Below, in pieces: positions 24,628-34,020 of a DNA stretch of 64,000 bases. Positions within the stretch are counted from its first letter, which is position 1. Each line of letters opens with the position of its first letter. Below the pieces are notes generated by a model. It made no database searches and was not told the origin of the DNA. It worked only from the letters and a program-made list of their open reading frames with translations. The DNA comes from Azospirillum brasilense. GTDB taxonomy: Bacteria > Pseudomonadota > Alphaproteobacteria > Azospirillales > Azospirillaceae. The position numbers and the translations under genes are program-made. The stretch is taken from positions 496,001 to 560,000 of the forward strand of contig NZ_CP012914.1 in the NCBI RefSeq assembly GCF_001315015.1, given 5' to 3'.

Positions 24628-25814
24628 CGCGCGCCCCCGAGTCCGATCCAGACCAGCGTGTGGTCGTCGAGCGGCACGTCGCCCTGGGCGGCGGCGAGCG
24701 CCTTGGTGACCGCCGTGAAGGCGTCGCCGCCGCTGCCGTCGGCCATGGCGTTCCGGACGGCGGCGCTCTGCAGCAGGGCGGCGAGGCCGCCGTCGCGCCC
24801 GCCCAGCGTCTCCAGCACGGCGGTGGAGTGAAGGATCAACACGGACTTCGGCGGGAAGGGCAGGCTGCGCTCCTCGTAGCGCGTGCCGGCGGCGACGCCC
24901 ACCGGCTGGCCGACCCCCTCCCCGAAGACCAGCGGCGTGCCGTCTGGGGTGATCGGGGCAGGCGGGATCAGGACCGGTGGGGCCGCCGCCGCCGCCGCGT
25001 AGGTGAAGCGCTCCGCCGCGCCGTCCACCACGCCATAGATGACCGTGGCGTGCTGTCCAAGCTCCAGCAGGCAGACGGCCCGCTCGTTCAGTTCGGTCAG
25101 GAAGGCGCCGGGCCGCTCGCCGAGATGGGGCGCCAGCTCGTGAATCAGCGTGTGCATGCGGAAGGCGTTCAGCGCCGCCGACACGCCGCGTCCGGCCATG
25201 TCCAGCAGGAACAGCCCGAACCGCCCGCCAGCCAGCGGCAGCACCCCCCAGAGGTCGCCGCCGAGGTCGGAGGAGAGCGCCGTGTGCGACCGCAGCGTCA
25301 CCCCCGCGCTGTCCGTCAGCGAGGCGCACAGCGCCGCGGAGGGCAGGAGATGGTCGTACATGGAGCGGGCCATCGCCAGCTCTCCCTCGACGCGCGCACG
25401 GTAGGTCTGAAGGTCGCGGATCAGCACCCGGTTCTGCAGGTGGATGCGCACGCGGGCGACCAGCTCCGTCCGGTCCAGCGGCTTGGAGATCAGGTCGGTG
25501 GTGCCGGCGGCGAAGGCGCGGTTGCGATCGTCGCTGGACGACAGGGCGGTCTGCACCAGCACCGGCAGGTCGGCGTAGGCGTGGTCGGCGCGCAGGCGGC
25601 GGCACACCTCGAACCCGTCCATCCCCGGCATCATGATGTCGAGGATCAGCAGGTCCGGCGCCTCGGCGGCGATCTGGGCCAGCGCGTCGAAGCCATCCTT
25701 GGCGTAGACGACGTTCTGGAATCCGGCTTCGCCGAGCAGGGCGCCGATCAGTGTGCGGTTGAAGTCGGTGTCATCCACCACCAGGATGCGGCAGGCGGCG
25801 ATGGCGTCGTCCAT
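24624..25814 (-). CDS. receiver-PP2C-like protein with a degenerate active site, module 2
   Basis: A 396-residue paralogue of the downstream phosphatase. The receiver is complete ('ILVVDDTDFNRTL', 'LLILDIMMPGMDG', 'LISKPLDRTEL'). The PP2C-like part keeps 'SSDLGGDLWG' and 'LLDMAGRGVSAALN', but the motif that reads 'YSDG' in its relatives is 'LHSTAVLE' (Thr at about 331 for the metal-binding Asp) and the last motif is 'LDDHTLVW'. It may be inactive and act as a phosphorylation-dependent binding protein for the STAS protein. It overlaps genes on both sides by one and four bases. Confidence 0.85.
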   Translation of the reverse strand: MDDAIAACRILVVDDTDFNRTLIGALLGEAGFQNVVYAKDGFDALAQIAAEAPDLLILDIMMPGMDGFEVCRRLRADHAYADLPVLVQTALSSSDDRNRAFAAGTTDLISKPLDRTELVARVRIHLQNRVLIRDLQTYRARVEGELAMARSMYDHLLPSAALCASLTDSAGVTLRSHTALSSDLGGDLWGVLPLAGGRFGLFLLDMAGRGVSAALNAFRMHTLIHELAPHLGERPGAFLTELNERAVCLLELGQHATVIYGVVDGAAERFTYAAAAAAPPVLIPPAPITPDGTPLVFGEGVGQPVGVAAGTRYEERSLPFPPKSVLILHSTAVLETLGGRDGGLAALLQSAAVRNAMADGSGGDAFTAVTKALAAAQGDVPLDDHTLVWIGLGGAR

Positions 25815-26542
25815 CAGAGGGGGAACCTCATGCGGATGCGGCGCCCGCCGTCGAGAAGCTGAAGCTCTTCCACGATGGCGGCGATCAGGTCCAGCCCGCG
25901 GCCCGAGGCGCCGTAGTCGATGCGCTCCGGCCGGGCGAAGCCGGTTCCCTCGTCGGCAACCTCCACCACCGCGCTAGCGCTTTCCAGCCAGACGGCGACC
26001 TCGATCCGGCGGTCGGCGAAGGCGGGGTCGGCCATGCGCGCCGCCAGATCGTGGGAGAAACGCTCCAGCGCCTCCACGCTCAGCCCCTTCATGCCTTCGA
26101 CCTGAAGGTTGCCATGCACCACCGCGTTGCTGATCGCCTCGTGCAGCGCCAGCTCCATGTCGTCGCGCTGGGCCTCCGGCATCGGGTGCAGGGCGGCCAG
26201 CCCGTTCAGGATGCGCCCGGCCAGATGCAGGCGGTTGGCAGTCACCGTCGTCACGCAGGCGAACAGGTCGGAACGGGCGGCGCGGTGCGCGGCCTCGATG
26301 ATCTGGGCGTCGGACAGGCCGGCGACCTCGATCCATGCCCCAAAGGGCCGCTGCCAGAAGTCGGGCGCCTCCACGGTGCCGGCGTCGCCCACCAGAAGCA
26401 GAACGGAGGGGCCGAACGCCTCCCCCGCCGGAGAGCCGGGCCGCCGGTGCGGAAGCCGAAGCGCCGCCGACAGCCGGTCCAGCCGGTCGGCCGGCACGCC
26501 CAGTCCTTGCAGGGCGGCAACGCGGGTGGGGGAGGGGACCAA
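25814..26542 (-). CDS. HATPase (RsbW-like) switch kinase, module 2
   Basis: A 242-residue GHKL ATPase of the anti-sigma type: 'MELALHEAISNAVVHGNLQVEG', 'VVEVADEGTGFARPE' and 'ASGRGLDLIAAIVEEL'. The first 110 residues are an extra region similar in size to that of the module 1 protein, containing 'PSVLLLVGDAGTVEA', and could be a degenerate receiver-like domain. The only upstream start compatible with the preceding gene is TTG at 26542, five bases after the STAS stop; translation is therefore probably coupled. It is expected to phosphorylate the STAS protein. Confidence 0.8.
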   Translation of the reverse strand: MVPSPTRVAALQGLGVPADRLDRLSAALRLPHRRPGSPAGEAFGPSVLLLVGDAGTVEAPDFWQRPFGAWIEVAGLSDAQIIEAAHRAARSDLFACVTTVTANRLHLAGRILNGLAALHPMPEAQRDDMELALHEAISNAVVHGNLQVEGMKGLSVEALERFSHDLAARMADPAFADRRIEVAVWLESASAVVEVADEGTGFARPERIDYGASGRGLDLIAAIVEELQLLDGGRRIRMRFPL

Positions 26543-26547
26543 GAGGA

Positions 26548-26853
26548 TCAGTCCTCGATCGTGACGATCTTGTTGAGCTGGGCCACCGTCAGCACGCGCT
26601 TGACCTGCCCGGCGGCGGAGCGCAGGACCAGCTGCTTGTCCGCGTTCGCCATTTCCTCCCGCGCGATCAGCAGCATGCCGATTCCCGCCGAATCGACGAA
26701 TTCCAGCGTGGCGAGGTCGAGCACCTGTCGCTTGGCCTTGTTCTGCAGCATCTCCCGGATCAGGGCGCGCAGCTTGGCGTGGTCGTTGAAGGTCAGGCGA
26801 CCGCGCAACCGAACCAGGGTCTCCTGCTCCTTGTCCTCAATTCCGTAGTCCAT
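26548..26853 (-). CDS. STAS-domain anti-anti-sigma-like protein (module 2)
   Basis: A 101-residue STAS protein with the phospho-Ser motif 'LEFVDSAGIGMLLIAREE' (Ser at about residue 58). It has the same length and similar core sequence as the module 1 STAS protein, which suggests duplication of the cassette. It heads the - strand operon STAS - HATPase - PP2C-like - PP2C - PIN, and sits 113 bases after the last chemotaxis gene on the same strand, so read-through from the che operon is possible. Confidence 0.88.
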   Translation of the reverse strand: MDYGIEDKEQETLVRLRGRLTFNDHAKLRALIREMLQNKAKRQVLDLATLEFVDSAGIGMLLIAREEMANADKQLVLRSAAGQVKRVLTVAQLNKIVTIED

Positions 26854-26966
26854 CGGTCCGGTGTTCCTGAAGGGTGTTCTTGAAGGGGCATTGGGGCGGG
26901 TGGCCTTGTGCGGACCACGCCAGAATGGAGCAAGTCAGGCTGGGGATTCCACAGAATCCCTCGGCC

Positions 26967-28133
26967 TCAGAAAAGTTCGATGTCGCCGCCGGAACTGTCG
27001 GCTTGGCCGGCATCGACGTCAAGGACGCCATGCTCGTCCAGCGCCGTCCCTTCCAGCAGCAGACGGCGCACGAAACGCTGGCGCATCTCGCTCAGCTTGA
27101 AACGGCCCAGCAGCTCGTCGAGCCATTCCTGCGGAACCTGCGGTCCCAAGGAAGCGGGCATTTCGACGCGGGTGCGGTTTTCCAGCTCGTTCAGGCCTTC
27201 CGCCATGATGGCGAGGCTGTCGTTGATGGCCTCCAGCCGCTGCTTGGTCAGGTCCTGGAACTGCATCCCGGTGACCATGCGGCTGATGGTGGCGGACATG
27301 TCCGACGACACGTTCGCCGCCGTCTCCAGCACCGCCTGGAAGTGGTTGGTCTGGTCGACCAGGCTGTCCATGGTCTTGTCCACCCGCTCCTTGGCGAGCA
27401 TCTGGGGGGACATGTCGGTGTCGGCGATCTGGCGCAGGATGTCGTGGCCGTTGCGCACGCCCTTGACCACCGCGGTGACCTTGGAGCGCATGCGGTCGGC
27501 CAGGGCCCCGGTGGAGCGGGAGAGGTGGCGCACCTCCTGGGCGACCACCGCGAAGGTGCGGCCGGCCTCGCCGGCGCGGCTCGCCTCGATGGTGGCGTTC
27601 AGCGCCAGGAAGTTGGTCTGGCGGTTGATGGCGTCGATGTCGCCAATCGACTTCTCCAGCTCCGCCACGTCCTTCTGCACGTCGTCGAGCAGATAGACCA
27701 TGCTCATGGCGTGGCGCGACAGCAGGACGATGTTGGAGATCATGTCCGCGATCATCTGCTGCATGCCGGTGACGAGCTGGTCCATCGGCACCCGCTCCCC
27801 ATCGATGGAGACGGAGCCGGCCATGCCGACGATCTGCTCCACCCGCTCCGACTGCTGCATGGCCTTCTCGGCCAGCTCGCGGAAGCGGTGGGAAAGATCC
27901 AGCGTGGCGTCCTCGACCGTCGAGGAGGTGCGGGTCAGCTCGTTCTGCACCGCCTCCAGCGTGCGGCGCTGAATGTCGGCGTAGCCCATCCAGGTCGCCA
28001 GAAGCTCGCCGGTCACCGGAATCTTCTCGCCGATCTTGGGCAGGCTGTGCACGGGAGCGCCATCGTCGGGAAGGCCCGGCTTCTCCGGTTCCGGTCCGGC
28101 TTCCAGGCGGGGCGCGCGGCCGTAGAAAGACAT
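26967..28133 (-). CDS. soluble methyl-accepting chemotaxis protein
   Basis: A 388-residue chemoreceptor-like protein without transmembrane helices. The signalling hairpin is visible as '[45 protein letters not shown]' (read as separate parts at about 150-195), which contains the CheA/CheW-binding tip. The N-terminal 100 residues lack a recognisable sensor domain. A C-terminal extension (about 320-388) ends in 'GGDIELF', a motif also found near the end of CheD in this operon. It lies 11 bases after cheB and is the last gene of the chemotaxis operon. A cytoplasmic array or adaptation role is likely. Confidence 0.88.
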   Translation of the reverse strand: MSFYGRAPRLEAGPEPEKPGLPDDGAPVHSLPKIGEKIPVTGELLATWMGYADIQRRTLEAVQNELTRTSSTVEDATLDLSHRFRELAEKAMQQSERVEQIVGMAGSVSIDGERVPMDQLVTGMQQMIADMISNIVLLSRHAMSMVYLLDDVQKDVAELEKSIGDIDAINRQTNFLALNATIEASRAGEAGRTFAVVAQEVRHLSRSTGALADRMRSKVTAVVKGVRNGHDILRQIADTDMSPQMLAKERVDKTMDSLVDQTNHFQAVLETAANVSSDMSATISRMVTGMQFQDLTKQRLEAINDSLAIMAEGLNELENRTRVEMPASLGPQVPQEWLDELLGRFKLSEMRQRFVRRLLLEGTALDEHGVLDVDAGQADSSGGDIELF

Positions 28134-28144
28134 GGTGCTGCTCC

Positions 28145-29209
28145 TCAGTTCGCGCGCGTGCGGTGTTCGCCGATGGCGTCGAACGCGCGCAGCATCTCGG
28201 CCGGTATCTGCGCCAGCGGCAGTTCGACGGCCACCGCCCCGGCTTCCCGGGCGGCGCGCGGCATGCCGTAGACGACGCAGCTCGATTCCTGTTCGCCGAT
28301 GGTATAGGCCCCCGCGTCGTGCATCGCCAGCATGCCCGACGCCCCATCGCGGCCCATGCCGGACAGGATCACCCCCACCGCGTTCGCCCCCGCCGCCTTG
28401 GCGACGGAGGAGAACAGCACGTCCACCGACGGGCGGTGGCCGCTGACCGCCGGCCCGTCCTGGATGTGGCAGGAATAGCCCTGGGCGTCGCGGATCACCA
28501 CCAGATGACGGTCGCCGGGGGCGATGTAGACCTTGCCCTGGACCAGCGGGGCGCCCTGGGTGGCGACCTCCACCGACGGCGGCGAGATGCGGTCGAGCCG
28601 GGCGGCGAAGCTGGGGACGTAGCTGGGACCCATGTGCTGGGTGATGACGATGGGCGGGCAGTCGGCGGGCATGACCGCCAGCACGTCGCGGATGCGCTCC
28701 ACCCCGCCGGTCGAGGCGCCGATGGCGATGAGGCGGGTGCCCGACCCGGCGCGGCGCGGCGTCTGGAGGGGTGAGGTCGCGGGCTTGGGCCGCCGCATCG
28801 ACAGGCGGGCGGTGGCGGCGATGCGGATCTTGCCGACCAGCTCATGGGCCATCGCCTCGAAGCCGTGCCCCTCCGAGCCGTCGGGCTTGGCCACGCAGTC
28901 CACCGCGCCGATCTCCAGCGCGCGGATCGTCGCCTCCGACCCCTCCTGGGTCAGGGAGGAGACCATGACGACCGGCGTCGGGCGCAGCGTCATGATCTTT
29001 TCCAGGAAGGACAGCCCGTCCATCCGCGGCATCTCGACGTCCAGCGTGACGACGTCCGGGTTGGTCCGCTTCATGACGTCGCGCGCCTCGTAGGGATCGC
29101 GGGCGACGCCGACCACCTCGATGCCGGGCTCCTCGGAGATGATGGCCTTCAGCATCTCCCGCATCAGGCTGCTGTCGTCCACGATCACGACGCGGATGGA
29201 GCGTGTCAT
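28145..29209 (-). CDS. cheB: chemotaxis protein-glutamate methylesterase/deamidase CheB
   Basis: A 354-residue CheB that removes methyl groups from chemoreceptors and deamidates glutamines. The receiver domain (1-120) has '[14 protein letters not shown]' and phospho-Asp57 ('[13 protein letters not shown]'). The esterase domain has the catalytic triad: Ser166 in '[12 protein letters not shown]', His192 in '[10 protein letters not shown]' and Asp in '[11 protein letters not shown]'. The gene is three bases from cheD and 11 from the soluble MCP. It is phosphorylated by CheA in adaptation. Confidence 0.96.
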   Translation of the reverse strand: MTRSIRVVIVDDSSLMREMLKAIISEEPGIEVVGVARDPYEARDVMKRTNPDVVTLDVEMPRMDGLSFLEKIMTLRPTPVVMVSSLTQEGSEATIRALEIGAVDCVAKPDGSEGHGFEAMAHELVGKIRIAATARLSMRRPKPATSPLQTPRRAGSGTRLIAIGASTGGVERIRDVLAVMPADCPPIVITQHMGPSYVPSFAARLDRISPPSVEVATQGAPLVQGKVYIAPGDRHLVVIRDAQGYSCHIQDGPAVSGHRPSVDVLFSSVAKAAGANAVGVILSGMGRDGASGMLAMHDAGAYTIGEQESSCVVYGMPRAAREAGAVAVELPLAQIPAEMLRAFDAIGEHRTRAN

Positions 29210-29212
29210 GGC

Positions 29213-29839
29213 TCAGTCCTCCCCGAACAGTTCCACGTCGCCCTCGATCGGCTGGTGCCGCAGGCTGGAGCGGAAATGCAGTTCTTGGTTCGCCGTCTCC
29301 GACAGGGCCTCGGGCCGCAGCATCTTGCGCATGGCCTTGCCGGTGTGGGGAAAATAGTGGATGCGCCGGGCCGAGGCGCCGCCGAGATCCTGGCCCATCA
29401 GCTTCAGCCCCTCCCGCCGCACGTAGTCGAGCGCAAAGGCGGCGTTGCGCTGGCCGACGTCGAAGCTGGAATCGATGACGCGGGCGCCGCCGAACAGCTT
29501 GACCTCCAGCCGTCCACGCTGGGCGCCGCGCGCCAGCAGGTCGTTGATCAGCCGCTCCATGGCGACCGAGCCGTAGCGCGCCGCCGCCCCGGTGCCGGCG
29601 TCCTCGGACTCCGGCACCTCTGGCAGCAGGAAATGGTTCATGCCGCCGATCGCCGTCGCCGGATCGTGGACGCAGGCGGCCACGCAGGAGCCCAGCGTCG
29701 TCACCATCATCACGTCCGAGCGGTCGCTGACCAGATGATGGCCGAGGAAGACCTTCATCGTGTGGGCGCGGAACTGCGGGTGGAAGTAGCCGCCGGTCTG
29801 CCGGGCCTCCGCCGCGCGGCGGCTTGCGAATGCGGTCAT
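29213..29839 (-). CDS. cheD: chemoreceptor glutamine deamidase CheD
   Basis: A 208-residue CheD, which converts receptor glutamines to glutamates. The catalytic Cys and His are in 'VTTLGSCVAACVHDP' and 'GGMNHFLLPE'; 'GGARVIDSSFDVGQRNAAFALDYV' covers the conserved Thr/Ser and Asn region (read in parts). About 30 residues at the N-terminus precede the core, and the C-terminus carries 'EGDVELFGED', nearly the same as the end of the soluble MCP. It is packed three bases from both cheR and cheB. Confidence 0.94.
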   Translation of the reverse strand: MTAFASRRAAEARQTGGYFHPQFRAHTMKVFLGHHLVSDRSDVMMVTTLGSCVAACVHDPATAIGGMNHFLLPEVPESEDAGTGAAARYGSVAMERLINDLLARGAQRGRLEVKLFGGARVIDSSFDVGQRNAAFALDYVRREGLKLMGQDLGGASARRIHYFPHTGKAMRKMLRPEALSETANQELHFRSSLRHQPIEGDVELFGED

Positions 29840-29842
29840 GCG

Positions 29843-30763
29843 TCACAGCCTCCGGTAGATGGTGGGGCCGGTCTGGCGGAAGCGGTCCGACACGCCGTAC
29901 AGGCTTTCCGAATGGCCGAGGAACAGATAACCGCCGGGCTCCAGCATGCGGGCGAAGTTGCCGATGACCTGGGTTCGCCCGACGCGGTCGAAATAGATCA
30001 GCACGTTGCGGCAGAAGATCGCGTCGAACGGCCCCTTCATGGGCCAACGCTCCAGCAGGTTCAGCGGCTTGAAGGTGATCAGCCGCTTCAGCTCCTCCTC
30101 CATCGCCACCATCGGCTCGCCGCCCTCGCGCTGGCGCCGGGTGAAGCGGTCGCGCAGGGGGGCCGGGATGCTGTTCGCCAGATCGGCGGGATAGACGCCG
30201 CACCGGGCGGTGTCGACCATATGGGTGTCGATGTCGGTCGCCAGGATCTTCGCGTCCCAGCGCCGCAGCTCCGGCCCGAAGCTGGAGGCCAGAACCATGG
30301 CGATGGTGTAGGGCTCCTGCCCGGAGGAGCAGCCGGCGGACCAGATGCGCAGCCGCGGGTGGGAGGATTCCCCGGTGTGGCGGGCGCGCATCTCCGGCAC
30401 CGCGGTCTTCGCCAGGAAGTCGAAATGGTGCGATTCGCGGAAGAAGCTGGTCAGGTTGGTGGTCAGGGCGTTGACCAGGAAGCCGACCTCGTTCGCTCCC
30501 TCCTCGCTCTCCAGCAGGGCGCAGTAAGTGTCGAAGTCGCTCAGGCGCAGGTCGCGCAGCCGCCGGGCGAGGCGGGAATAGACCATCTCGATCTTGTGCG
30601 GGGCCAGCGCGATCCCGGCGAGCTGGTAGAGCATGTGGGCGATGAAGTCGAAGTGCCGCCGCTCGAACGGGAACTCCCGCCGTCCCGACGTCGCCGCGGG
30701 GACGGCGCCGCGGTCGGTCGGGGCCGAGTCGGGGGCGGGGGAAGGGCTGGGGACGGTGGTCAT
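29843..30763 (-). CDS. cheR: chemotaxis protein methyltransferase CheR
   Basis: A 306-residue S-adenosylmethionine-dependent methyltransferase that methylates receptor glutamates. The N-terminal helical domain (about 30-95) is followed by the SAM-binding core '[20 protein letters not shown]', '[20 protein letters not shown]', '[14 protein letters not shown]' and '[13 protein letters not shown]'. The first 30 residues are Pro/Ser-rich and disordered. Its ATG overlaps the stop of the upstream MCP gene (ATGA at 30760-30763), so receptor and methyltransferase are co-translated. Confidence 0.95.
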   Translation of the reverse strand: MTTVPSPSPAPDSAPTDRGAVPAATSGRREFPFERRHFDFIAHMLYQLAGIALAPHKIEMVYSRLARRLRDLRLSDFDTYCALLESEEGANEVGFLVNALTTNLTSFFRESHHFDFLAKTAVPEMRARHTGESSHPRLRIWSAGCSSGQEPYTIAMVLASSFGPELRRWDAKILATDIDTHMVDTARCGVYPADLANSIPAPLRDRFTRRQREGGEPMVAMEEELKRLITFKPLNLLERWPMKGPFDAIFCRNVLIYFDRVGRTQVIGNFARMLEPGGYLFLGHSESLYGVSDRFRQTGPTIYRRL

Positions 30764-33330
30764 GCCGCCCGTCCGCGGGACAGCTCGGACCCGCCGTGGG
30801 CGTGGCCGGCGTCCAGCGAGAAGAAGGCCATCTGCTGGCGCAACTGCCCGGCCTGCTCCTCCAGCGAGCGGGCGGCGGCGGTGCTCTCCTCGACCAGCGC
30901 GGCGTTCTTCTGGGTCATCTCGTCCATCTGGGCGACGGCGGTGTTGACCTCGTCCAGGCCGGACGCCTGCTCGGCGGTGGCGCGGGCGATCTCCGACACG
31001 AGGTCGGCGACCCGCGCGATGCCCGCCACGATGTCGGTCAGCGAGGAGCCGGCGGAGCGGACCAGCTCAACCCCGTCCTTGACCTGCGCCCCGCTGTCGA
31101 GGATCAGCGTCTTGATCTCCTTGGACGCCTGGGCGGAGCGCTGGGCGAGGTTGCGCACCTCCTGGGCCACCACGGCGAAGCCGCGCCCGGCGTCGCCGGC
31201 CCGCGCCGCCTCCACCGCCGCGTTCAGCGCCAGCAGGTTGGTCTGGAAGGCGATCTCGTCGATCACCCCGATGATGTCGGAAATCTTCTGCGACGAGCGC
31301 TCGATCCCACGCATCGCCTCCACGGCGCTGGCGGCGACCTGACCGCCCCTCTCGGCGGCGCGCCGGGCGTCGTTGGCGAAGGCGTTTACCTGCTGGGCGT
31401 TGTCGGCGTTGGAGCGGACGGTGGCCGCCAGCTCCTCCATGCTCGCCGCCGTCTCCTCCAGCGAGGAGGCCTGCTGCTCGGTGCGCTCGGACAGGTCGAG
31501 GCTGCCGTCGGCGATCTCGCGGCTGGCCGCGGCGATGGATTCGGCGGCGCCGTTGATTCGGCGGACGATCTCCGACAGCTTCTCCGCCGTGCCGTTGAAG
31601 TCGTCCTTCAGGCGCAGGAACACGCCCTCGTACGGCTTGTCGATGCGCCGCGACAGGTCGCCCTGGGACAGCGACTCCAGCATGGCGGCGAGATCCTCGG
31701 TCACGCCGGAGACGTTGCCGGCCAGCCGGTTCATGCCCTCGCTGACCAGCCGGAAGAAGCCGGACTTGCCGTCGAGCGCGATCCGCTGGGAGAAGTCGCC
31801 GCGCACGGCGCTGTCGACCATGCCGGCGATCTCCGCCTCGATGGACAGCTCGGCGGTGAGGTCGCGCCATTCGACGACGAGGCCCAGCTTCTCGCCATGG
31901 CGCCCGGCGACCGGGCTGGCGGTGATTTCGAAGCTGCGGCGGCCCGTCTTGACCATGCCCTTGTAAGGGCTGGCGAGGCCGCTCAGGCTGGAGCGCAGGC
32001 GCGGGGCCTCGGTGTCCAGCGCGTCGAGGGTCTGTCCAATCAGCCCGGCGGCGTCGAAAGCGGGCAGGGCTTGGCGCAGGTCGCTCTCGGCGGCCTTGAA
32101 CATCGCCAGGGCGGCGGCGTTGCAATAGGTGACGGTCCCGTCCTCGCCCACCGTCATGATGCAGGACGACACGCGGTCGAGCGCGATCCCGGCCCGCACG
32201 GCGGTCACCGCGTCCTCCTTGAAGGCGGCAACGGCGCGGGCCATCGCGCCCAGCTCGTCGCGCCCGTCCGTGTGGGGGACGGTGACCGACAGATGGCCGT
32301 CGCTGAGGTCGGTCATCACCTTGCGGATGCCCTGGACCGGGCCGGTGATCGAACGGGCGATGACCTGGGCGGCGCCGATGCCCAGCAGCAGCGACAGGCC
32401 GCCCAGCAGCAGGGCCAGCAGGACGCTGTTCTCCACCTCCGCCTCGGCGCGGGTCTCGATTCCCTTCTGCTCGGCCTGGATGGCGATGGCGATGGAGTCG
32501 ATCGTCGCGGTCAGGGCGGTGACGATCTTGGCGACGATCTCGGCGCGCAGGCGGTCGATCTCCTTGTCGGCGGCGACGGCGTCGCGGAAGGCGGCGCGGT
32601 AGCCCGGCGCCCGTTCCGCCACCTCGCGCAGCAGCGCCGCCACGCGGGGTTCGGTCAGCAGGGCCTGCGCCTCGCGCACATGCTCCAGCATCTCGTCCAG
32701 GTTCTTTTCCATCGGCGCCGCGGCGGCGGCGTCGCGCATGCCGAGCGCGCGGTTGGCGAAGAGACGGCTCAGCACCCAGTGCTTCTCCATCTCCTCCCCG
32801 ACCAGGGCGGCGTCCTTGTCGCCGGTGGCCTGGGCGCCCTCGACGACGCGCTCCAGCGTCTCGGTGATCTGGGTGCCCAGCGGGTCCATCGTCTGGCGGA
32901 TGGCCGCGTCGTAGCGGTCGCGGACGACGCGGATCGTCTCGAACTGGGTATGGTACTCGCTGTGCAGCCGCGCCAGCTCGGCGAAGGCCGCCGCCTGGCT
33001 GGAGCGCTGAATGGCGCCCTCGTGGGCGGCGAGCGCCTGATCGAACTCGGTGCGCAGCGCCCGCTGGCGGTTGAGCGCGGCGGGGTCGCCGGAGACCAGA
33101 TAGTCGCGCCCGTGGATGCGCTGGTTGGCGAGGCGGGCCGAGAGGTCCTTGGCGAAGGTGGCGAGTTCACCGCCGGTGAGCACCGCGTCGACGCTGCCGT
33201 TCAGGCTGCGGATGCTCAGCAGGCTGGCGGCGACCTGGGCGGCCAGCAGGGCGAGCAGGAGCGCGAAGGCCAGCCACAGCCGCTTCGAGATGCCCATCGA
33301 CCCAACGAACGAACCGACCCCTTTCGCCAT
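30760..33330 (-). CDS. transmembrane methyl-accepting chemotaxis protein
   Basis: An 856-residue chemoreceptor. TM1 (about 17-38) and TM2 (about 302-324) flank a long helical periplasmic sensor of about 260 residues, the size of a helical bimodular (HBM)-type ligand domain. A HAMP domain ('[15 protein letters not shown]'), a PAS domain (about 390-500, '[22 protein letters not shown]'), a second HAMP-like segment and the signalling domain with tip '[48 protein letters not shown]' (quoted in parts) follow. The C-terminus is a short variable tail without a CheR-tethering pentapeptide. It is encoded between cheW and cheR. Ligand unknown. Confidence 0.9.
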   Translation of the reverse strand: MAKGVGSFVGSMGISKRLWLAFALLLALLAAQVAASLLSIRSLNGSVDAVLTGGELATFAKDLSARLANQRIHGRDYLVSGDPAALNRQRALRTEFDQALAAHEGAIQRSSQAAAFAELARLHSEYHTQFETIRVVRDRYDAAIRQTMDPLGTQITETLERVVEGAQATGDKDAALVGEEMEKHWVLSRLFANRALGMRDAAAAAPMEKNLDEMLEHVREAQALLTEPRVAALLREVAERAPGYRAAFRDAVAADKEIDRLRAEIVAKIVTALTATIDSIAIAIQAEQKGIETRAEAEVENSVLLALLLGGLSLLLGIGAAQVIARSITGPVQGIRKVMTDLSDGHLSVTVPHTDGRDELGAMARAVAAFKEDAVTAVRAGIALDRVSSCIMTVGEDGTVTYCNAAALAMFKAAESDLRQALPAFDAAGLIGQTLDALDTEAPRLRSSLSGLASPYKGMVKTGRRSFEITASPVAGRHGEKLGLVVEWRDLTAELSIEAEIAGMVDSAVRGDFSQRIALDGKSGFFRLVSEGMNRLAGNVSGVTEDLAAMLESLSQGDLSRRIDKPYEGVFLRLKDDFNGTAEKLSEIVRRINGAAESIAAASREIADGSLDLSERTEQQASSLEETAASMEELAATVRSNADNAQQVNAFANDARRAAERGGQVAASAVEAMRGIERSSQKISDIIGVIDEIAFQTNLLALNAAVEAARAGDAGRGFAVVAQEVRNLAQRSAQASKEIKTLILDSGAQVKDGVELVRSAGSSLTDIVAGIARVADLVSEIARATAEQASGLDEVNTAVAQMDEMTQKNAALVEESTAAARSLEEQAGQLRQQMAFFSLDAGHAHGGSELSRGRAA

Positions 33331-33452
33331 GCCATCCCCCTTGCCCGCCGCGTCACGTCGGCGTTAGCCCTTATTTGAAACCAACCCGTGTGAAAAGCCG
33401 CGACATGACGCACCCCGTCGGCGCCTGTGTGGGCACCAACGTGGGGCGCTGT

Positions 33453-34010
33453 TCAGGACGCCCGCTCCAGCGCCGGCAGGGCCTTGGTCGCCGAGTCCAG
33501 CTCGCTGTTCTCGACCGAGAACAGCTTCTCGACGCAGAGCAGCGTGACCATGCGGTCGTCGGCGGTGTAGAGGCCGCTGAGATACTCGGCGTCGACCATG
33601 CCGCCGTCCACGTCGGGCGGCGGCTTGATGGCGTCGTGGCCGATCGCCAGGATGTCGGAGATGGCGTCCACCAGGATGCCGCGGGTGCGTTCCCCCACCT
33701 GGATCACCACCACGACGTGGCGCTTGGTGACCGACGTGGCGCCGCCGCCGAAGCGGGCGCGCAGGTCGAAGATGGGGATGATGATGCCGCGCAGGTTGAT
33801 GACGCCGCGCACGTAGTCCGGCAGGTTCGGCAGGCGGCTTTCCGGCGTCCAGCCGCGGATCTCGCGGACCGACAGGATGTTGACGCCGTACTCCTCGCTG
33901 CCGACGGTGAAGGTGACGTACTGCTCCTCGGCGGCGTTGACCGCCATGACGTCGTTTCGGGCGTCGGTGCGGCTACCGCCGACGGTGGCGAGCGCGGTGG
34001 AACTGCTCAT
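33453..34010 (-). CDS. cheW: chemotaxis adaptor CheW
   Basis: A 185-residue CheW adaptor that joins receptors to CheA. The core (about 25-165) shows 'QYVTFTVGSEEYGVNILSVREI' (in parts), 'RGVINLRGIIIPIFDLRARFG' and 'GILVDAISDILAI', the usual CheW pattern. The Shine-Dalgarno sequence TGAGGCC for the ATG at 34010 overlaps the cheA stop codon, 10 bases upstream, so the two are coupled. A gap of 122 bases to the MCP is the largest in the operon and could hold a secondary promoter. Confidence 0.94.
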   Translation of the reverse strand: MSSSTALATVGGSRTDARNDVMAVNAAEEQYVTFTVGSEEYGVNILSVREIRGWTPESRLPNLPDYVRGVINLRGIIIPIFDLRARFGGGATSVTKRHVVVVIQVGERTRGILVDAISDILAIGHDAIKPPPDVDGGMVDAEYLSGLYTADDRMVTLLCVEKLFSVENSELDSATKALPALERAS

Positions 34011-34020
34011 CGCTGTGGCC

